This document shows positions 34,153 through 43,367 of a stretch of 64,000 nucleotides of DNA, piece after piece. This DNA comes from Paracoccus isoporae. Lineage in GTDB: Bacteria; Pseudomonadota; Alphaproteobacteria; Rhodobacterales; Rhodobacteraceae. Position numbers and translations under genes: made by a program. Position 1 is the first letter of the stretch; every line of letters starts with the position of its first letter. The stretch lies in contig NZ_FNAH01000002.1 of assembly GCF_900101865.1 (NCBI RefSeq), positions 62,001 through 126,000 on the forward strand, in the 5' to 3' direction. Under the pieces are notes generated by a model that saw nothing but the letters and a program-made list of their open reading frames with translations, did not search any database and had not been told where the DNA came from.

Positions 34153-35832
34153 ATGGCTGAACGCGCAAGCATGGAAGATTTCGAGGCGATGCTCAACGAG
34201 AGCCTCGATATTGATACCCCCGACGAGGGTTCTGTCGTCAAGGGCAAGGTCATTGCCATCGAGGCCGGCCAGGCCATCATCGACGTGGGCTACAAGATGG
34301 AAGGCCGCGTCGATCTCAAGGAATTTGCAAATCCCGGCGAAGAGTCGCAGCTCACCGTCGGCGACGAGGTCGAGGTCTATCTGGACCGCGTGGAAAATGC
34401 CCGCGGCGAAGCCTCGATCAGCCGTGAAAAGGCCCGCCGCGAGGAAGCCTGGGATCGTCTGGAAAAAGCCTATGCCGCCGAAGAGCGCGTTGATGGCGCC
34501 ATCTTCGGCCGCGTCAAGGGCGGCTTCACCGTCGATCTGGGCGGTGCGGTTGCGTTCCTGCCCGGCTCTCAGGTCGATGTGCGCCCGGTGCGCGATGCCG
34601 GCCCGCTGATGGGTCTGAAACAGCCCTTCCAGATCCTGAAAATGGACCGCCGCCGCGGCAATATCGTCGTGTCGCGCCGCGCCATTCTGGAAGAAAGCCG
34701 TGCCGAACAGCGCGCCGAGGTCATCGCCAACCTGACCGAAGGCCAGACTGTTGACGGCGTGGTCAAGAACATCACCGAATATGGCGCCTTCGTGGATCTG
34801 GGCGGTGTGGACGGGCTGCTGCACGTCACCGACATGGCCTGGCGCCGCGTCAACCACCCCTCGGAAATCCTGTCCATCGGGGAAACCGTCAAGGTTCAGG
34901 TCATCAAGATCAACCGCGACAGCCACCGCATCAGCCTGGGCATGAAGCAGCTGCAGGCCGATCCGTGGGACACCGTTGCCGAGAAATTCCCGATCGGTTC
35001 GGTTCATGCCGGCCGCGTCACCAACATCACCGATTACGGCGCGTTTGTTGAGCTGGAAGCGGGCATCGAAGGCCTGGTCCATGTCTCGGAGATGAGCTGG
35101 ACCAAGAAGAACGTCCATCCCGGCAAGATCGTCTCGACCTCTCAGGAAGTCGACGTCATGGTGCTGGAGATCGACGAGGCCAAGCGCCGCGTCAGCCTCG
35201 GCCTGAAACAGACCATGCGCAACCCGTGGGAAGTCTTTGCCGAAACCCACCCGGCCGGCACGGTCATCGAGGGCGAGGTCAAGAACATCACCGAGTTCGG
35301 TCTGTTCGTCGGTCTCGAGGGCGATATCGACGGCATGGTGCACCTGTCCGACATCTCCTGGGATGTGCGTGGCGAGGATGCCATCCAGGACTTCCGCAAG
35401 GGCGATGTGGTCAAGGCGGTGGTCCAGGAGGTCGATACCGACAAGGAGCGCATCTCGCTGTCGATCAAGGCGCTTGAAAACGAAGCCATGGCCGAAGCGG
35501 TCGAGGGTGTGAAGCGCGGGGATGTCATCACCGTGGCCGTCACCGCGATCGAGGATGGCGGGATCGAGGTCGAGTATAACGGCGCGAAATCCTTCATTCG
35601 CCGCTCGGATCTGGCCCGCGACCGTCAGGACCAGCGTCCCGAGCGCTTCGGCGTCGGCGACAAGGTCGATGTGCGCGTGACCAACGTGGACAGCAAGTCG
35701 CGCCGCCTGGGTCTGTCGATCAAGGCCCGCGAGATCGCCGAAGAGAAGGAAGCGGTCGAGCAGTATGGCAGCTCCGATTCGGGCGCCTCGCTGGGCGACA
35801 TCCTGGGCGCCGCGCTGAAGAGCCGCGACTGA
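34153..35832 (+). CDS. rpsA: 30S ribosomal protein S1
   Basis: At 559 residues this is the standard six-S1-domain length. Repeated S1/OB motifs are evident, such as ITEYGAFVDLGGVDGLLHVTD, ITDYGAFVELEAGIEGLVHV and ITEFGLFVGLEGDIDGMVHL. The first two domains are degenerate, as usual for the ribosome-binding part. AAAAGGAAACC lies upstream of ATG 34153. The protein brings mRNA to the 30S subunit. It is followed by a strong terminator, separating it from ihfB. Confidence 0.98.
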   Translation: MAERASMEDFEAMLNESLDIDTPDEGSVVKGKVIAIEAGQAIIDVGYKMEGRVDLKEFANPGEESQLTVGDEVEVYLDRVENARGEASISREKARREEAWDRLEKAYAAEERVDGAIFGRVKGGFTVDLGGAVAFLPGSQVDVRPVRDAGPLMGLKQPFQILKMDRRRGNIVVSRRAILEESRAEQRAEVIANLTEGQTVDGVVKNITEYGAFVDLGGVDGLLHVTDMAWRRVNHPSEILSIGETVKVQVIKINRDSHRISLGMKQLQADPWDTVAEKFPIGSVHAGRVTNITDYGAFVELEAGIEGLVHVSEMSWTKKNVHPGKIVSTSQEVDVMVLEIDEAKRRVSLGLKQTMRNPWEVFAETHPAGTVIEGEVKNITEFGLFVGLEGDIDGMVHLSDISWDVRGEDAIQDFRKGDVVKAVVQEVDTDKERISLSIKALENEAMAEAVEGVKRGDVITVAVTAIEDGGIEVEYNGAKSFIRRSDLARDRQDQRPERFGVGDKVDVRVTNVDSKSRRLGLSIKAREIAEEKEAVEQYGSSDSGASLGDILGAALKSRD

Positions 35833-35874
35833 GCGTTAACAGGCCGTTACCGGCTATAATATAACGAAATGGAC

Positions 35875-35905
35875 AGCCCCCGGCTTCTGGCCGGGGGCTT
35901 TCTTT
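35875..35905 (+). terminator. Rho-independent terminator of rpsA
   Basis: There is a perfect 10-bp stem, AGCCCCCGGC / GCCGGGGGCT, with loop TTCTG, followed by TTCTTTC. It starts 42 bp after the rpsA stop. Confidence 0.92.
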
Positions 35906-36024
35906 CATGCCCAACGGAAGATAAACAAGATTCCGTGCAACTAAATGATAAGTTTCGCGTTTTACCTTCCACAGCCAGGCGGATTTGTCCCGACACCGCC
36001 TGGAAACAACGTCCGGGGGTAATA

Positions 36025-36309
36025 ATGATACGTTCAGAACTGATTCAAAAGATTTCGGAAGAGAATCCACATCTTATCCAGCGCGATGTGGACCGGATCG
36101 TCTCCACCATCTTCGACGAGATCATCGACGCGATGTCGCGCGGCGAGCGGGTGGAGCTGCGTGGCTTCGGCGCGTTCTCCGTCAAGCGGCGCGACGCACG
36201 GATCGGGCGCAACCCGCGCACCGGGGAATCCGTGCCGGTCGAGGAAAAGCACGTGCCGTTCTTCAAGACCGGCAAGCTGCTGCGTGACAGGTTGAACGAC
36301 GACGCGTGA
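36025..36309 (+). CDS. ihfB: Integration host factor beta subunit
   Basis: The protein has 94 residues. GGGGGTAATA lies before ATG 36025. It has the HU/IHF fold with [17 protein letters not shown] at the start, [16 protein letters not shown], and the beta-arm signature [12 protein letters not shown] with the intercalating proline. It ends [14 protein letters not shown]. With IhfA, encoded elsewhere, it bends DNA at specific sites. The region 35833-36024 contains a TATAAT at 35855-35860 but no well-spaced -35. Confidence 0.96.
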   Translation: MIRSELIQKISEENPHLIQRDVDRIVSTIFDEIIDAMSRGERVELRGFGAFSVKRRDARIGRNPRTGESVPVEEKHVPFFKTGKLLRDRLNDDA

Positions 36310-36347
36310 TCTGGCACATCGGGACAGCACCCGATCAGAGGTAACCC

Positions 36348-36755
36348 ATGCGCTTCATCCGCCTGATTTTCGTCGCCCTGCTGGCCATCATCCTGGTGGC
36401 CATCGCCCTGGCCAATCGCTCGGCGGTCACGCTGAAGGCGATGCCCGAGGGGCTGGCCAGCTATTTCGGCGTCAGCTGGCAGATCTCGCTGCCGCTCTTC
36501 ATCGTCATCTTCCTGGCGATCCTGTTCGGCATCGTGATCGGCTTTGTCTGGGAATGGCTGCGCGAGGCGCATATCCGCAGCGAGGCCGCACGGCGCGCGC
36601 GCGAGGTCAACAGCCTGGAGCGCGAGGTCCATCAGCTCCGCGACCGCCACAACGCGCCGAAGGATGACGTGCTGGCGATCCTCGACCAGCAACAGCCGCG
36701 CCCCGTCGCCTCGCCGGAGCCCGCGGCTGGCACCACCCTGCCGGCCACGCGCTAG
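36348..36755 (+). CDS. LapA-domain (DUF1049) inner-membrane protein
   Basis: This 135-residue protein has two transmembrane helices (~5-22 and ~47-70) joined by a short periplasmic loop, and a cytoplasmic coiled-coil tail ([16 protein letters not shown]) ending in a Pro/Ala-rich stretch. It matches the LapA (lipopolysaccharide assembly protein A) domain. In E. coli LapA works with LapB/YciM in control of LPS synthesis. The position between ihfB and trpF is conserved in alphaproteobacteria. A 38-bp gap to ihfB suggests cotranscription. Confidence 0.85.
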   Translation: MRFIRLIFVALLAIILVAIALANRSAVTLKAMPEGLASYFGVSWQISLPLFIVIFLAILFGIVIGFVWEWLREAHIRSEAARRAREVNSLEREVHQLRDRHNAPKDDVLAILDQQQPRPVASPEPAAGTTLPATR

Positions 36756-36783
36756 GCGCGCCGGGGGCAGGGAGGCCGCGAAT

Positions 36784-37416
36784 TTGGCTCAGGTCAAGAT
36801 ATGCGGGCTGACGCGGCCCGACCATCTGGCCGCCGCGGTGGATGCCGGGGCGGCCTTTGTCGGTTTCGTGTTCTTCGAGAAATCGCCCCGCCATGTCTCG
36901 CCCGAGATTGCCGCCGAGCTGGCGGCGGAGGTGCCGGTGGGCGTGGCGCGCGTGGGGCTGTTCGTCGATCCCGACGATGCCACGCTCGATGCCACGCTGG
37001 CGCGCGTCCCGCTCGACCTGTTGCAGCTTCACGGGTCCGAGACGCCCGCGCGCGTGGCGGAGATCAAGGCGCGGCATGGCCTGCCGGTGATGAAGGCGGT
37101 GGGCGTGGCCGGGCCTGAGGATCTGGAGGCGCTGTGGGATTACGGGCTGGTGGCCGATCTTCTGCTGGTCGATGCCAAGCCGCCCAGGCAGGCGGCACTG
37201 CCCGGCGGCAACGGGCTGGCCTTTGACTGGCGCCTGCTGGTCGGGCGCAAATGGCTCACGCCGTGGATGCTGGCGGGCGGGCTGACCCCCGAGAACGTGG
37301 CCGAGGCGGTGCGGCTGACCGGGGCGCGCATCGTCGATGTCTCGTCCGGTGTCGAGGCCGCGCCGGGCCAGAAGGATCCCGACCGGATCCGCGCCTTCCT
37401 GGCGGCGGCGGGATGA
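36784..37416 (+). CDS. trpF: Phosphoribosylanthranilate isomerase
   Basis: The protein has 210 residues. There is no ATG at the 5' end. TTG 36784 follows GGGAGG (36769-36774) at good spacing and gives [15 protein letters not shown], the family start. The (beta/alpha)8 barrel carries [32 protein letters not shown] and [21 protein letters not shown] holds the catalytic-face aspartate; the catalytic cysteine is in KICGLT. It performs the Amadori rearrangement in tryptophan synthesis. trpB is not in view downstream; instead an acetyltransferase gene overlaps the stop. Confidence 0.95.
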   Translation: MAQVKICGLTRPDHLAAAVDAGAAFVGFVFFEKSPRHVSPEIAAELAAEVPVGVARVGLFVDPDDATLDATLARVPLDLLQLHGSETPARVAEIKARHGLPVMKAVGVAGPEDLEALWDYGLVADLLLVDAKPPRQAALPGGNGLAFDWRLLVGRKWLTPWMLAGGLTPENVAEAVRLTGARIVDVSSGVEAAPGQKDPDRIRAFLAAAG

Positions 37417-37856
37417 TCCGCTTCCGCCCCGGCCTCAGAGCCGATGTTGAGGCGGTGGTGGCGCTGCTGGCGGATGACATTCTGGGGCGAAGCCGCGAAC
37501 GCGCCGATCTGGCGCATTACCTCGACGCGTTCGACGCCATGCAGGGCGAACCGGGAAATCTGCTTGTCGTGGGTGAGCGGGACGGACATGTCCTGGCCTG
37601 CTACCAGTTGACCGTGATCTCCGGCCTGTCCCTGTCCGCCACGCGGCGGGCGCAGATCGAGGGGGTGCGGGTGGCCGCAGAGCTGCGCGGGCAAGGCGTC
37701 GGCGCGGCGCTGATCGCGGATGCGGAGGCCCGCGCCCGGCAGGCAGGCGCGACGCTGATGCAATTCACCACCAATGCCGCGCGCGACGATGCGCATCGCT
37801 TCTACACGCGCATGGGCTTTGCACCCAGCCATATCGGGTTCAAGAAAACCCTGTGA
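37413..37856 (+). CDS. GNAT-family N-acetyltransferase
   Basis: This 147-residue protein's ATG 37413 overlaps the trpF stop (ATGA). It begins [19 protein letters not shown], a usual GNAT opening. Motif A is [20 protein letters not shown], with the Q/R-x-x-G-x-G/A CoA loop RGQGVG. The end [20 protein letters not shown] is motif B. Such proteins often acetylate amino acids or small molecules; the substrate is unknown. Confidence 0.88.
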   Translation: MIRFRPGLRADVEAVVALLADDILGRSRERADLAHYLDAFDAMQGEPGNLLVVGERDGHVLACYQLTVISGLSLSATRRAQIEGVRVAAELRGQGVGAALIADAEARARQAGATLMQFTTNAARDDAHRFYTRMGFAPSHIGFKKTL

Positions 37857-37859
37857 GCG

Positions 37860-38369
37860 TCAGGGCCGCAGCGCCACGCCGCCGCTGGCGGAGCGGATCT
37901 CGATCCCGCGCAGCCGCGAGAGCTGGATGGTCGAGATCGGCAGGGCCACGGTCAGCACGTCGGCGGCCGGGTTGGCCGGCATCGCGGCCTCGGGGCTGTC
38001 GGGCAGGGGCGGATTGCCGATCAGCACCAGCCGCAGGATGCCGTCATCATCGGGGCGAAGCTGGTTGGCCGGCTGTACGCGCTCGGTGACGATTTCCAGA
38101 TCCCACCACCCCTTGACCGGCGCGAAGGCGCGCACCACCAGCAACTCGCCCTCGTTCAGCGGCTCCATCCCGGCCGACAGGATCTGCGGGACGGGCTGGC
38201 GCGCCTCGTCCTGGCGCGCCCAGCCATCTTCCGGCTCCAGCGTGGCGGGGATGCGCGAGCCGCCGCCGAGCCAGCGCAGCGGGTTCAGCCCGCTGTCGCT
38301 GCCGAAACGGGAACAGCCGCTGGCCAGCAGAACGGCGCCGAGTGTCAGGGCAAGTGTCGCGATGCGCAT
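37860..38369 (-). CDS. Lipoprotein of unknown function
   Basis: The protein has 169 residues from ATG 38369, with GGAGA upstream. The signal MRIATLALTLGAVLLASGC ends in a lipobox, with lipidated Cys19. The mature protein includes SGLNPLRWLGGGSRIP, then PVPQILSAGMEPLNEGELLVVRA and TVALPISTIQLSRLRGIEIRSAS. The pattern is common in Rhodobacteraceae genomes but I know of no assigned function. It converges on the acetyltransferase gene with a 3-bp gap and diverges from the SufE-like gene. Confidence 0.75.
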   Translation of the reverse strand: MRIATLALTLGAVLLASGCSRFGSDSGLNPLRWLGGGSRIPATLEPEDGWARQDEARQPVPQILSAGMEPLNEGELLVVRAFAPVKGWWDLEIVTERVQPANQLRPDDDGILRLVLIGNPPLPDSPEAAMPANPAADVLTVALPISTIQLSRLRGIEIRSASGGVALRP

Positions 38370-38489
38370 GATGTCTCCGGCAATTGTGTCCGCCCCGTGA
38401 TAGGCGATAGGGGGCCGGGGCGCAAAGCCTCTTTGACCTTGGCGCCGCCGCGCGATAGCAGGGAGCCGCCGCCACAAGGAGGGCGCAGC

Positions 38490-38906
38490 ATGAGCACCGA
38501 AGCATTCGAAGACATCGTCGAGACATTCGAGTTCCTGGATGACTGGGAAGAGCGCTATCGCCACCTGATCGAGCTGGGAAAGGCGATGCCCGCCATGGAC
38601 CCCGCGCTTCAGACCCCGGCCAGCAAGGTCGAGGGCTGCGCCAGCCAGGTCTGGATCATCCCGCGCGTGTCAGAGGGGCGCTTCGATTTCATCGGCGACA
38701 GCGACGCGGTGATCGTGCGCGGGCTGATCGCGGTGGTCCATGCGCTTTATTCCGGGCTGCCGGTGGCGCAGGTCGCGGCGGTGGACGCGCAGGCCGAGCT
38801 GGGGCGGCTCTCGCTGAACGATCACCTCTCCTCGCAACGCTCGAACGGGTTGCGGGCAATGGTGGCGCGTATCCGCGAACAGGCCGCGACCGCAGCGGCG
38901 GGCTAA
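38490..38906 (+). CDS. SufE-family sulfur acceptor protein
   Basis: The protein has 138 residues. AAGGAGGG before ATG 38490 is strong. Landmarks are FLDDWEERYRHLIELGK, KVEGCASQVWI with the sulfur-accepting Cys, and GLIAVVHALYSGLP. The C-terminal LSSQRSNGLRAMVARI is typical. SufE takes persulfide sulfur from the SufS desulfurase and delivers it to the SufBCD scaffold for Fe-S cluster assembly. It is isolated from any suf operon here. Its stop overlaps the convergent TauE-like gene by 4 bases. Confidence 0.92.
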   Translation: MSTEAFEDIVETFEFLDDWEERYRHLIELGKAMPAMDPALQTPASKVEGCASQVWIIPRVSEGRFDFIGDSDAVIVRGLIAVVHALYSGLPVAQVAAVDAQAELGRLSLNDHLSSQRSNGLRAMVARIREQAATAAAG

Positions 38907-39652
38907 GCCAGCAGCCGCAGGAAGAAGATCGCCGTGGTGCCGAAGCCGACCACGGCGATCAGGATGCGCAGCGCCGGCATCGGGATGCGCCGCGCGAGGA
39001 CCGGCCCGATCAGCCCCCCGGCAATCGTGCCCAGCCCCATCACCAGCGTCGGTCCCCAGACGATCTTTCCGCCGACCGTGAAAATCACCAGCGAGATCAC
39101 CGACAGCGCGAAGCTGAGCCAGCATTTCAGCCCGTTCATCGCGTGCAGATTGGTCATCCCCCACAGCGCGAACAGCGCCAGCAGCACGATGCCCAGCCCG
39201 CCATTGAAAAATCCGCCATAGATCGCCACAGGCAGCATTGTCCCGGCGCCATAGGCGGTGACCGCGCCGCGACGCCGCGCTGCCCATTCCCGGATCTGCG
39301 CGCCGCGCAAGAACACCAGCGTCGCCGCCAGCAGCAGAAACGGCACAAGGGCCGCGAAGGCCGCGTTGGAGGAGATCAGCAGCAACCCCGAGCCCACGGC
39401 GCCGCCCAGCATGGTCCAGCCGGTCAGCCGCAGCAGCAGGCTCCGGTCCATCTCGGCAATGTCGCGGCGAAACCCGATGGCCGAGGACAGATAGCCCGGC
39501 ATCGCCGCCACCGTGGCCGAGGCATTGGCCGCCACCTCCGGCACGCCGATGAAGACGAGCGCGGGGAAGGTGATGAAGGTGCCGCCCCCCGCCACCGCGT
39601 TCAGAATGCCGCCGAGCCATCCCGCGACAAAAACCAGAATCAGATCCGCCAT
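38903..39652 (-). CDS. TauE/SafE-family permease (sulfite exporter-like)
   Basis: This 249-residue protein has about 8 hydrophobic helices. It shows the two half-repeat signatures of the family, GWLGGILNAVAGGGTFITFP near the start and YGGFFNGGLGIVLLALFAL near the middle. ATG 39652 gives MADLILVFVAGW; a TTG at 39661 would add three residues and neither start has a strong ribosome site. Family members move organosulfonates, sulfite or other anions. It lies next to a SufE gene, but the substrate is unknown. Confidence 0.85.
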   Translation of the reverse strand: MADLILVFVAGWLGGILNAVAGGGTFITFPALVFIGVPEVAANASATVAAMPGYLSSAIGFRRDIAEMDRSLLLRLTGWTMLGGAVGSGLLLISSNAAFAALVPFLLLAATLVFLRGAQIREWAARRRGAVTAYGAGTMLPVAIYGGFFNGGLGIVLLALFALWGMTNLHAMNGLKCWLSFALSVISLVIFTVGGKIVWGPTLVMGLGTIAGGLIGPVLARRIPMPALRILIAVVGFGTTAIFFLRLLA

Positions 39653-39692
39653 GGCCGGCAAGCTGGCATGGCGGCGCAGGCAGGGGAAGCGT

Positions 39693-39734
39693 CAAAACAC
39701 GCGCCGCGCGGCCCGCAACCGGGGCCGCGCGGCG
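39693..39734 (-). terminator. Terminator of the dodecin gene
   Basis: There is a perfect 13-bp stem, CGCCGCGCGGCCC / GGGCCGCGCGGCG, with a 7-base loop. On the minus strand CGTGTTTTGAC follows. It starts ~43 bp after the dodecin stop. Confidence 0.8.
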
Positions 39735-39776
39735 GAGGATCTCACCGGCGCGCCGCCGCGCCGGATCTGGGCCGGA

Positions 39777-39980
39777 TCAGTCGTCCAGAACGAAAGTGAC
39801 CATCAGGTTGACCCGATAGCGGGTGATGTTGCCGTTCTCGCAATCCACCGTGTGCTCCTTGACCCAGGCGCCCTTGACGTTGCGCAGGGTCTCGTTGGCG
39901 CGCTTGATGCCGTTGCGGACTGCATCCTCGAAACCGGTCTCCGAGGTGGACGAGATTTCTGTGACACGTGCGATCGTCAT
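39777..39980 (-). CDS. Dodecin
   Basis: The protein has 67 residues. AAGGAGGAACGACT before ATG 39980 is a very strong site. It matches dodecins end to end: IARVTEISSTSETGFEDAV, NETLRNVKGAWVKEH and RYRVNLMVTFVLDD. Dodecins form hollow dodecamers that bind flavins (and CoA in some lineages), buffering and protecting them. It is monocistronic, with its own terminator. Confidence 0.93.
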   Translation of the reverse strand: MTIARVTEISSTSETGFEDAVRNGIKRANETLRNVKGAWVKEHTVDCENGNITRYRVNLMVTFVLDD

Positions 39981-40270
39981 AGTCGTTCCTCCTTGGTTGG
40001 GACGGCGGCTCAACGCGCGCCGGGGTGAATTGGTTCGGCCGCTCTGTCGCCGGAGGCGCGGGGGCATCCGGGCGCGCCGTCTCGACAGCCGCCGCCCCGG
40101 CAGGCATTTCTGTTGATGCGCGGTCAGTTGCCGCCTGCTATGAAGACGCGGGAGAGTTGCGCGCGCCGATCGGTCGCGGCGCAACGGGGTCGGGCCGCCG
40201 GGCTTCGGCCCGGCACGACAGGGCGGTCCCGCACGAGGGGGCGGGACGCAGGGATAAAGGGGATGGCCGC

Positions 40271-41368
40271 ATGGACAGGTCCACGACGAACGAATTCACC
40301 ACGCAGACCGCAACCGATCCGGTGCCCGCCGCGCGCCGGGCCGAGATGCTGGCCAATCCGGGTTTCGGCAAATATCTGACCGACCACATGGTCACGATCA
40401 GCTACTCTGCCGAGCAGGGCTGGCATGACGCGAAGATCGGCCCGCGCAGCGATCTGACGCTGAACCCGTCCACCATGGTGCTGCATTACGCGGGCGAGAT
40501 CTTCGAGGGGATGAAGGCCTATCCGATGCCCGATGGCGGCGGCGCGCTGTTCCGGCCGCAGGCCAATGCGCGGCGCTTCAACAAATCGGCCGAGCGGCTG
40601 GCGATGGCGCAACTGCCCGAAGACAGCTTCGTCGCGGCGGTGCGCGAGCTGGTCCGCATCGACCGCGACTGGATCCCCAGCGGCGGCGAGGCGGCGCTGT
40701 ATCTGCGGCCCTTCATGATCGGAACCGAGATCGCCATCGGCAACCATCCCTCCGACAGTTTCCAGTTCATCGTCATCGCCTCCCCGGTCGGATCCTATTT
40801 CAAGGGCGGCGTGTCGGGTGTGTCGGTCTGGGTGTCGGAGAATTTCACCCGCGCCGCGCCGGGCGGAACCGGGGCCGCGAAATGCGGCGGAAACTATGCC
40901 GCAGCCCTTGCCGCGCAGAAGGAAGGTGCGGCGCAAGGATGCGAGCAGGTGCTGTTCCTCGACGCGGTGGAACGCCGCTGGGTCGAGGAGCTGGCCGGGA
41001 TGAACGTGTTCTTCGTGTTCGAGGACGGCTCGATCCAGACCCCGCCGCTGACCGGCACGATCCTGCCCGGCATCACCCGCGATTCGCTGATAACCCTGGC
41101 GCGGGACCGGGGCCGGACCGTGCGCGAGGAACCCTACGCGATCGACCAGTGGCGCGCGGATCTTGAATCGGGCCGGCTGGTCGAGGTGTTCGCCTGCGGG
41201 ACCGCCGCGGTCGTGGCCCCGATTGCGCAGATCAAGGGCAGGGATTTCGACCTGACCATCGGCTCGGGCGGCATGGGGCCGGTCACGGCGGAGCTGCGCA
41301 AGGCGCTGACCGACATCCAGTTCGGCCGCGCCGAGGACCCGCATGGCTGGGTGGATCGGGTGTTCTGA
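40271..41368 (+). CDS. ilvE: Branched-chain amino acid aminotransferase
   Basis: The protein has 365 residues from ATG 40271. It is of the longer (type II/eukaryote-like) BCAT class common in Rhodobacterales. It includes LHYAGEIFEGMKAYPMPDG, then YLRPFMIGTE. The PLP lysine is in GTGAAKCGGNYAAAL, and VFACGTAAVVAP binds the cofactor phosphate. It interconverts Leu/Ile/Val and their 2-oxoacids in the cytoplasm. It stands alone; the next gene, a GntR regulator, starts 187 bp later and belongs to a different unit. Confidence 0.95.
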   Translation: MDRSTTNEFTTQTATDPVPAARRAEMLANPGFGKYLTDHMVTISYSAEQGWHDAKIGPRSDLTLNPSTMVLHYAGEIFEGMKAYPMPDGGGALFRPQANARRFNKSAERLAMAQLPEDSFVAAVRELVRIDRDWIPSGGEAALYLRPFMIGTEIAIGNHPSDSFQFIVIASPVGSYFKGGVSGVSVWVSENFTRAAPGGTGAAKCGGNYAAALAAQKEGAAQGCEQVLFLDAVERRWVEELAGMNVFFVFEDGSIQTPPLTGTILPGITRDSLITLARDRGRTVREEPYAIDQWRADLESGRLVEVFACGTAAVVAPIAQIKGRDFDLTIGSGGMGPVTAELRKALTDIQFGRAEDPHGWVDRVF

Positions 41369-41554
41369 ACCTGACCCTTTGGCGCGTCGCCGCGCGGTGA
41401 TCCACCGCCGCGCGATCCGGCGCGGCTGACCCGACAAGGCAGCAACATGCCGCTCGGCTCCCCGGGACATGCGCACCCCTCTTGCCTCCCGACTGGTATG
41501 GAAGTATGCATTCGGCAGAAACGCCGTAAGCTGACCCTGCGGCAAGGGGGGAAG

Positions 41555-42235
41555 ATGGTCGCACAGCCCGAACTCGACTTCGCGGTCTCCACGGCGCAGC
41601 AGGTCTATCGCTGGCTGCGCGAGGAAATCCTGCGCGGCAATCTCATCCCCGGTGCGCGGCTGAGCGAATCCGAAATCTCCGGGCGCATCGGCGTCAGCCG
41701 CCAGCCGGTGCGCGAGGCCTTTATCCGCCTCGCCGCCGACGGGCTGGCCGAGATCCGCCCGCAGCGCGGCACCTATATCAGCCGGATCTCGGTCTCGGCC
41801 GTGATGTGCGCGCGTTTCATCCGCGAGGCGGTCGAGAGCGACCTGTCCCGAAAGGTCGCCGCGCGGGCCGATGCGGAGATGGTGCGGCGCTTCGAGGCCG
41901 AGATCGCCGCGCAGCGCCGGGCGCTGTCGCGCGAGGACGCGGTGGAATTCGTCAATCTCGACGACAGGTTTCACCGCCTGCTGGCCGTCGAGGCGGGCGA
42001 GGATGCGGTGTGGTCGGTGCTGGAAGGGCTGAAATCCCAGATGAACCGGCTGCGCCACATCACCGTGAAGGCGTTCGACGCCCATAAGCTGATCGACCAG
42101 CATGAAGCCATCGTGGATGCGCTGCGCGCCGGCGACGCGGACGCGGCCGAGGCCGCCATGCGCCGGCATCTCTGCGAGGTGCTGCACGATCTGCCCGAAA
42201 TCCAGAAACGCGCGCCGGATCTGTTCTGCCCGTGA
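41555..42235 (+). CDS. GntR-family (FadR/FCD) regulator of the sugar-acid operon
   Basis: The protein has 226 residues. AAGGGGGGAAG precedes ATG 41555. The N-terminal winged HTH (~15-78) shows VYRWLREEILRGNLIPGARL and ISGRIGVSRQPVREAFIRL. The FCD ligand domain follows (~90-215), with metal-ligand-type residues in NLDDRFHRLL and DQHEAIVDAL. These regulators usually repress catabolic operons until a sugar acid binds. It lies 42 bp upstream of the TRAP binding-protein gene in the same direction. The likely effector is a hexonate or uronate intermediate. Confidence 0.9.
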   Translation: MVAQPELDFAVSTAQQVYRWLREEILRGNLIPGARLSESEISGRIGVSRQPVREAFIRLAADGLAEIRPQRGTYISRISVSAVMCARFIREAVESDLSRKVAARADAEMVRRFEAEIAAQRRALSREDAVEFVNLDDRFHRLLAVEAGEDAVWSVLEGLKSQMNRLRHITVKAFDAHKLIDQHEAIVDALRAGDADAAEAAMRRHLCEVLHDLPEIQKRAPDLFCP

Positions 42236-42277
42236 CCGCCCGCCGCGTTTCAGCAAGTTCAACAGGAGGAGACCACC

Positions 42278-43264
42278 ATGACCAATCTCAATCGCCGCCA
42301 GTTCACCATACTGGCCGGAGCCTCGGTTCTGGCCGCACCCGCCATCAAGGCCCATGCCGCCGAGGTGACGCTGAAGCTGGGCCATCTGGCTAATGAACAG
42401 AACAGCTGGCACAAGGCCGCGCTGAAATTCGGCGAGGAGGCCGCGCGGCTGAGCGAGGGCCGGATCGCGGTCGAGGTGTTCCCGAACGAATCGCTCGGCA
42501 AGGAAATCGATCTCATCAACGGCATGCAGCTCGGCACGGCCGACATGACCATCACCGGCGAAAGCCTTCAGAACTGGGCGCCGATGGCGGCGCTTCTGGC
42601 GGTGCCCTACGCCTATCTGTCGCTGGAGCAGATGGACGAGGTCGCCTCGGGCGAGATCGGCGCGCAGATCGAGGAACAGATCATTTCCAACGCCCAGATC
42701 CGCCCGCTGACCTATTTCGCGCGCGGCCCGCGCAACCTGACCTCCAACCGCGAGATCGTGACGCCCGACCAGATCGACGGGCTGAAGCTGCGCGTCCCGA
42801 ATGTGCCGCTGTTCGTGAACACCTGGCAGGCGCTCGGCGCGCAGCCGACGCCGATGGCATTCAGCGAGGTCTTCACCTCGCTGCAGAACGGCACCATCGA
42901 TGCGCAGGAAAACCCGCTGGCGCTGATCGAGTCGGCGAATTTCAACGAGGTCCAGCAATTCGTGAACCTGACCGAGCATGTCCGGTCCTGGATCTATTTG
43001 ACCATTTCCGAGATGAAATGGAGCCAGATGTCCGAGGCCGATCAGGCCGCCCTCACCGAGGCCGCGCAGATCGCGCAGGATTACGAGCGCGAACTGTTCC
43101 TCGCCGATGAGGACCGGCTGGTCGAGGCGCTGCAAGAGCGCGGCATGACCTTCGTGGACAGCGACCGGGAGGCCTTTGCAGCCCAAGCCCGCGACGCGGT
43201 TCTGGGCAGTGTCGGCGACGAGATCCGCCCGATCGTCGAGGACCTGTTTGCCGCGCAGGGCTGA
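42278..43264 (+). CDS. TRAP transporter solute-binding protein (DctP family)
   Basis: The protein has 328 residues. AGGAGGAGACCACC precedes ATG 42278. The signal contains a twin-arginine motif (NRRQFTILAG), suggesting Tat export, cut after AHA. The mature protein has the DctP features LKLGHLANEQNSWHKAAL, the central GLKLRVPNVPLFVNTWQALGA carrying the carboxylate-binding Arg, and NGTIDAQENPL. It delivers an organic acid to the DctQM permease. Context points to an aldonate or uronate such as mannonate, gulonate or glucuronate. Confidence 0.93.
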   Translation: MTNLNRRQFTILAGASVLAAPAIKAHAAEVTLKLGHLANEQNSWHKAALKFGEEAARLSEGRIAVEVFPNESLGKEIDLINGMQLGTADMTITGESLQNWAPMAALLAVPYAYLSLEQMDEVASGEIGAQIEEQIISNAQIRPLTYFARGPRNLTSNREIVTPDQIDGLKLRVPNVPLFVNTWQALGAQPTPMAFSEVFTSLQNGTIDAQENPLALIESANFNEVQQFVNLTEHVRSWIYLTISEMKWSQMSEADQAALTEAAQIAQDYERELFLADEDRLVEALQERGMTFVDSDREAFAAQARDAVLGSVGDEIRPIVEDLFAAQG

Positions 43265-43367
43265 TCCCTGGCGGGCGGACGGTTCCTGACGCTTCGCCCG
43301 CCCGTCCCCGATCCATCGGCCACGCCCCGAGTCGGGCGTGCCCCCATTCGCTGTGAGGAGGACAGAG

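Noticed and set aside
35833..35868. ihfB promoter based on TATAAT at 35855
   Set aside because: No -35 element at 16-18 bp; the nearest TTAACA is only 13 bp upstream, and the site lies before the rpsA terminator.
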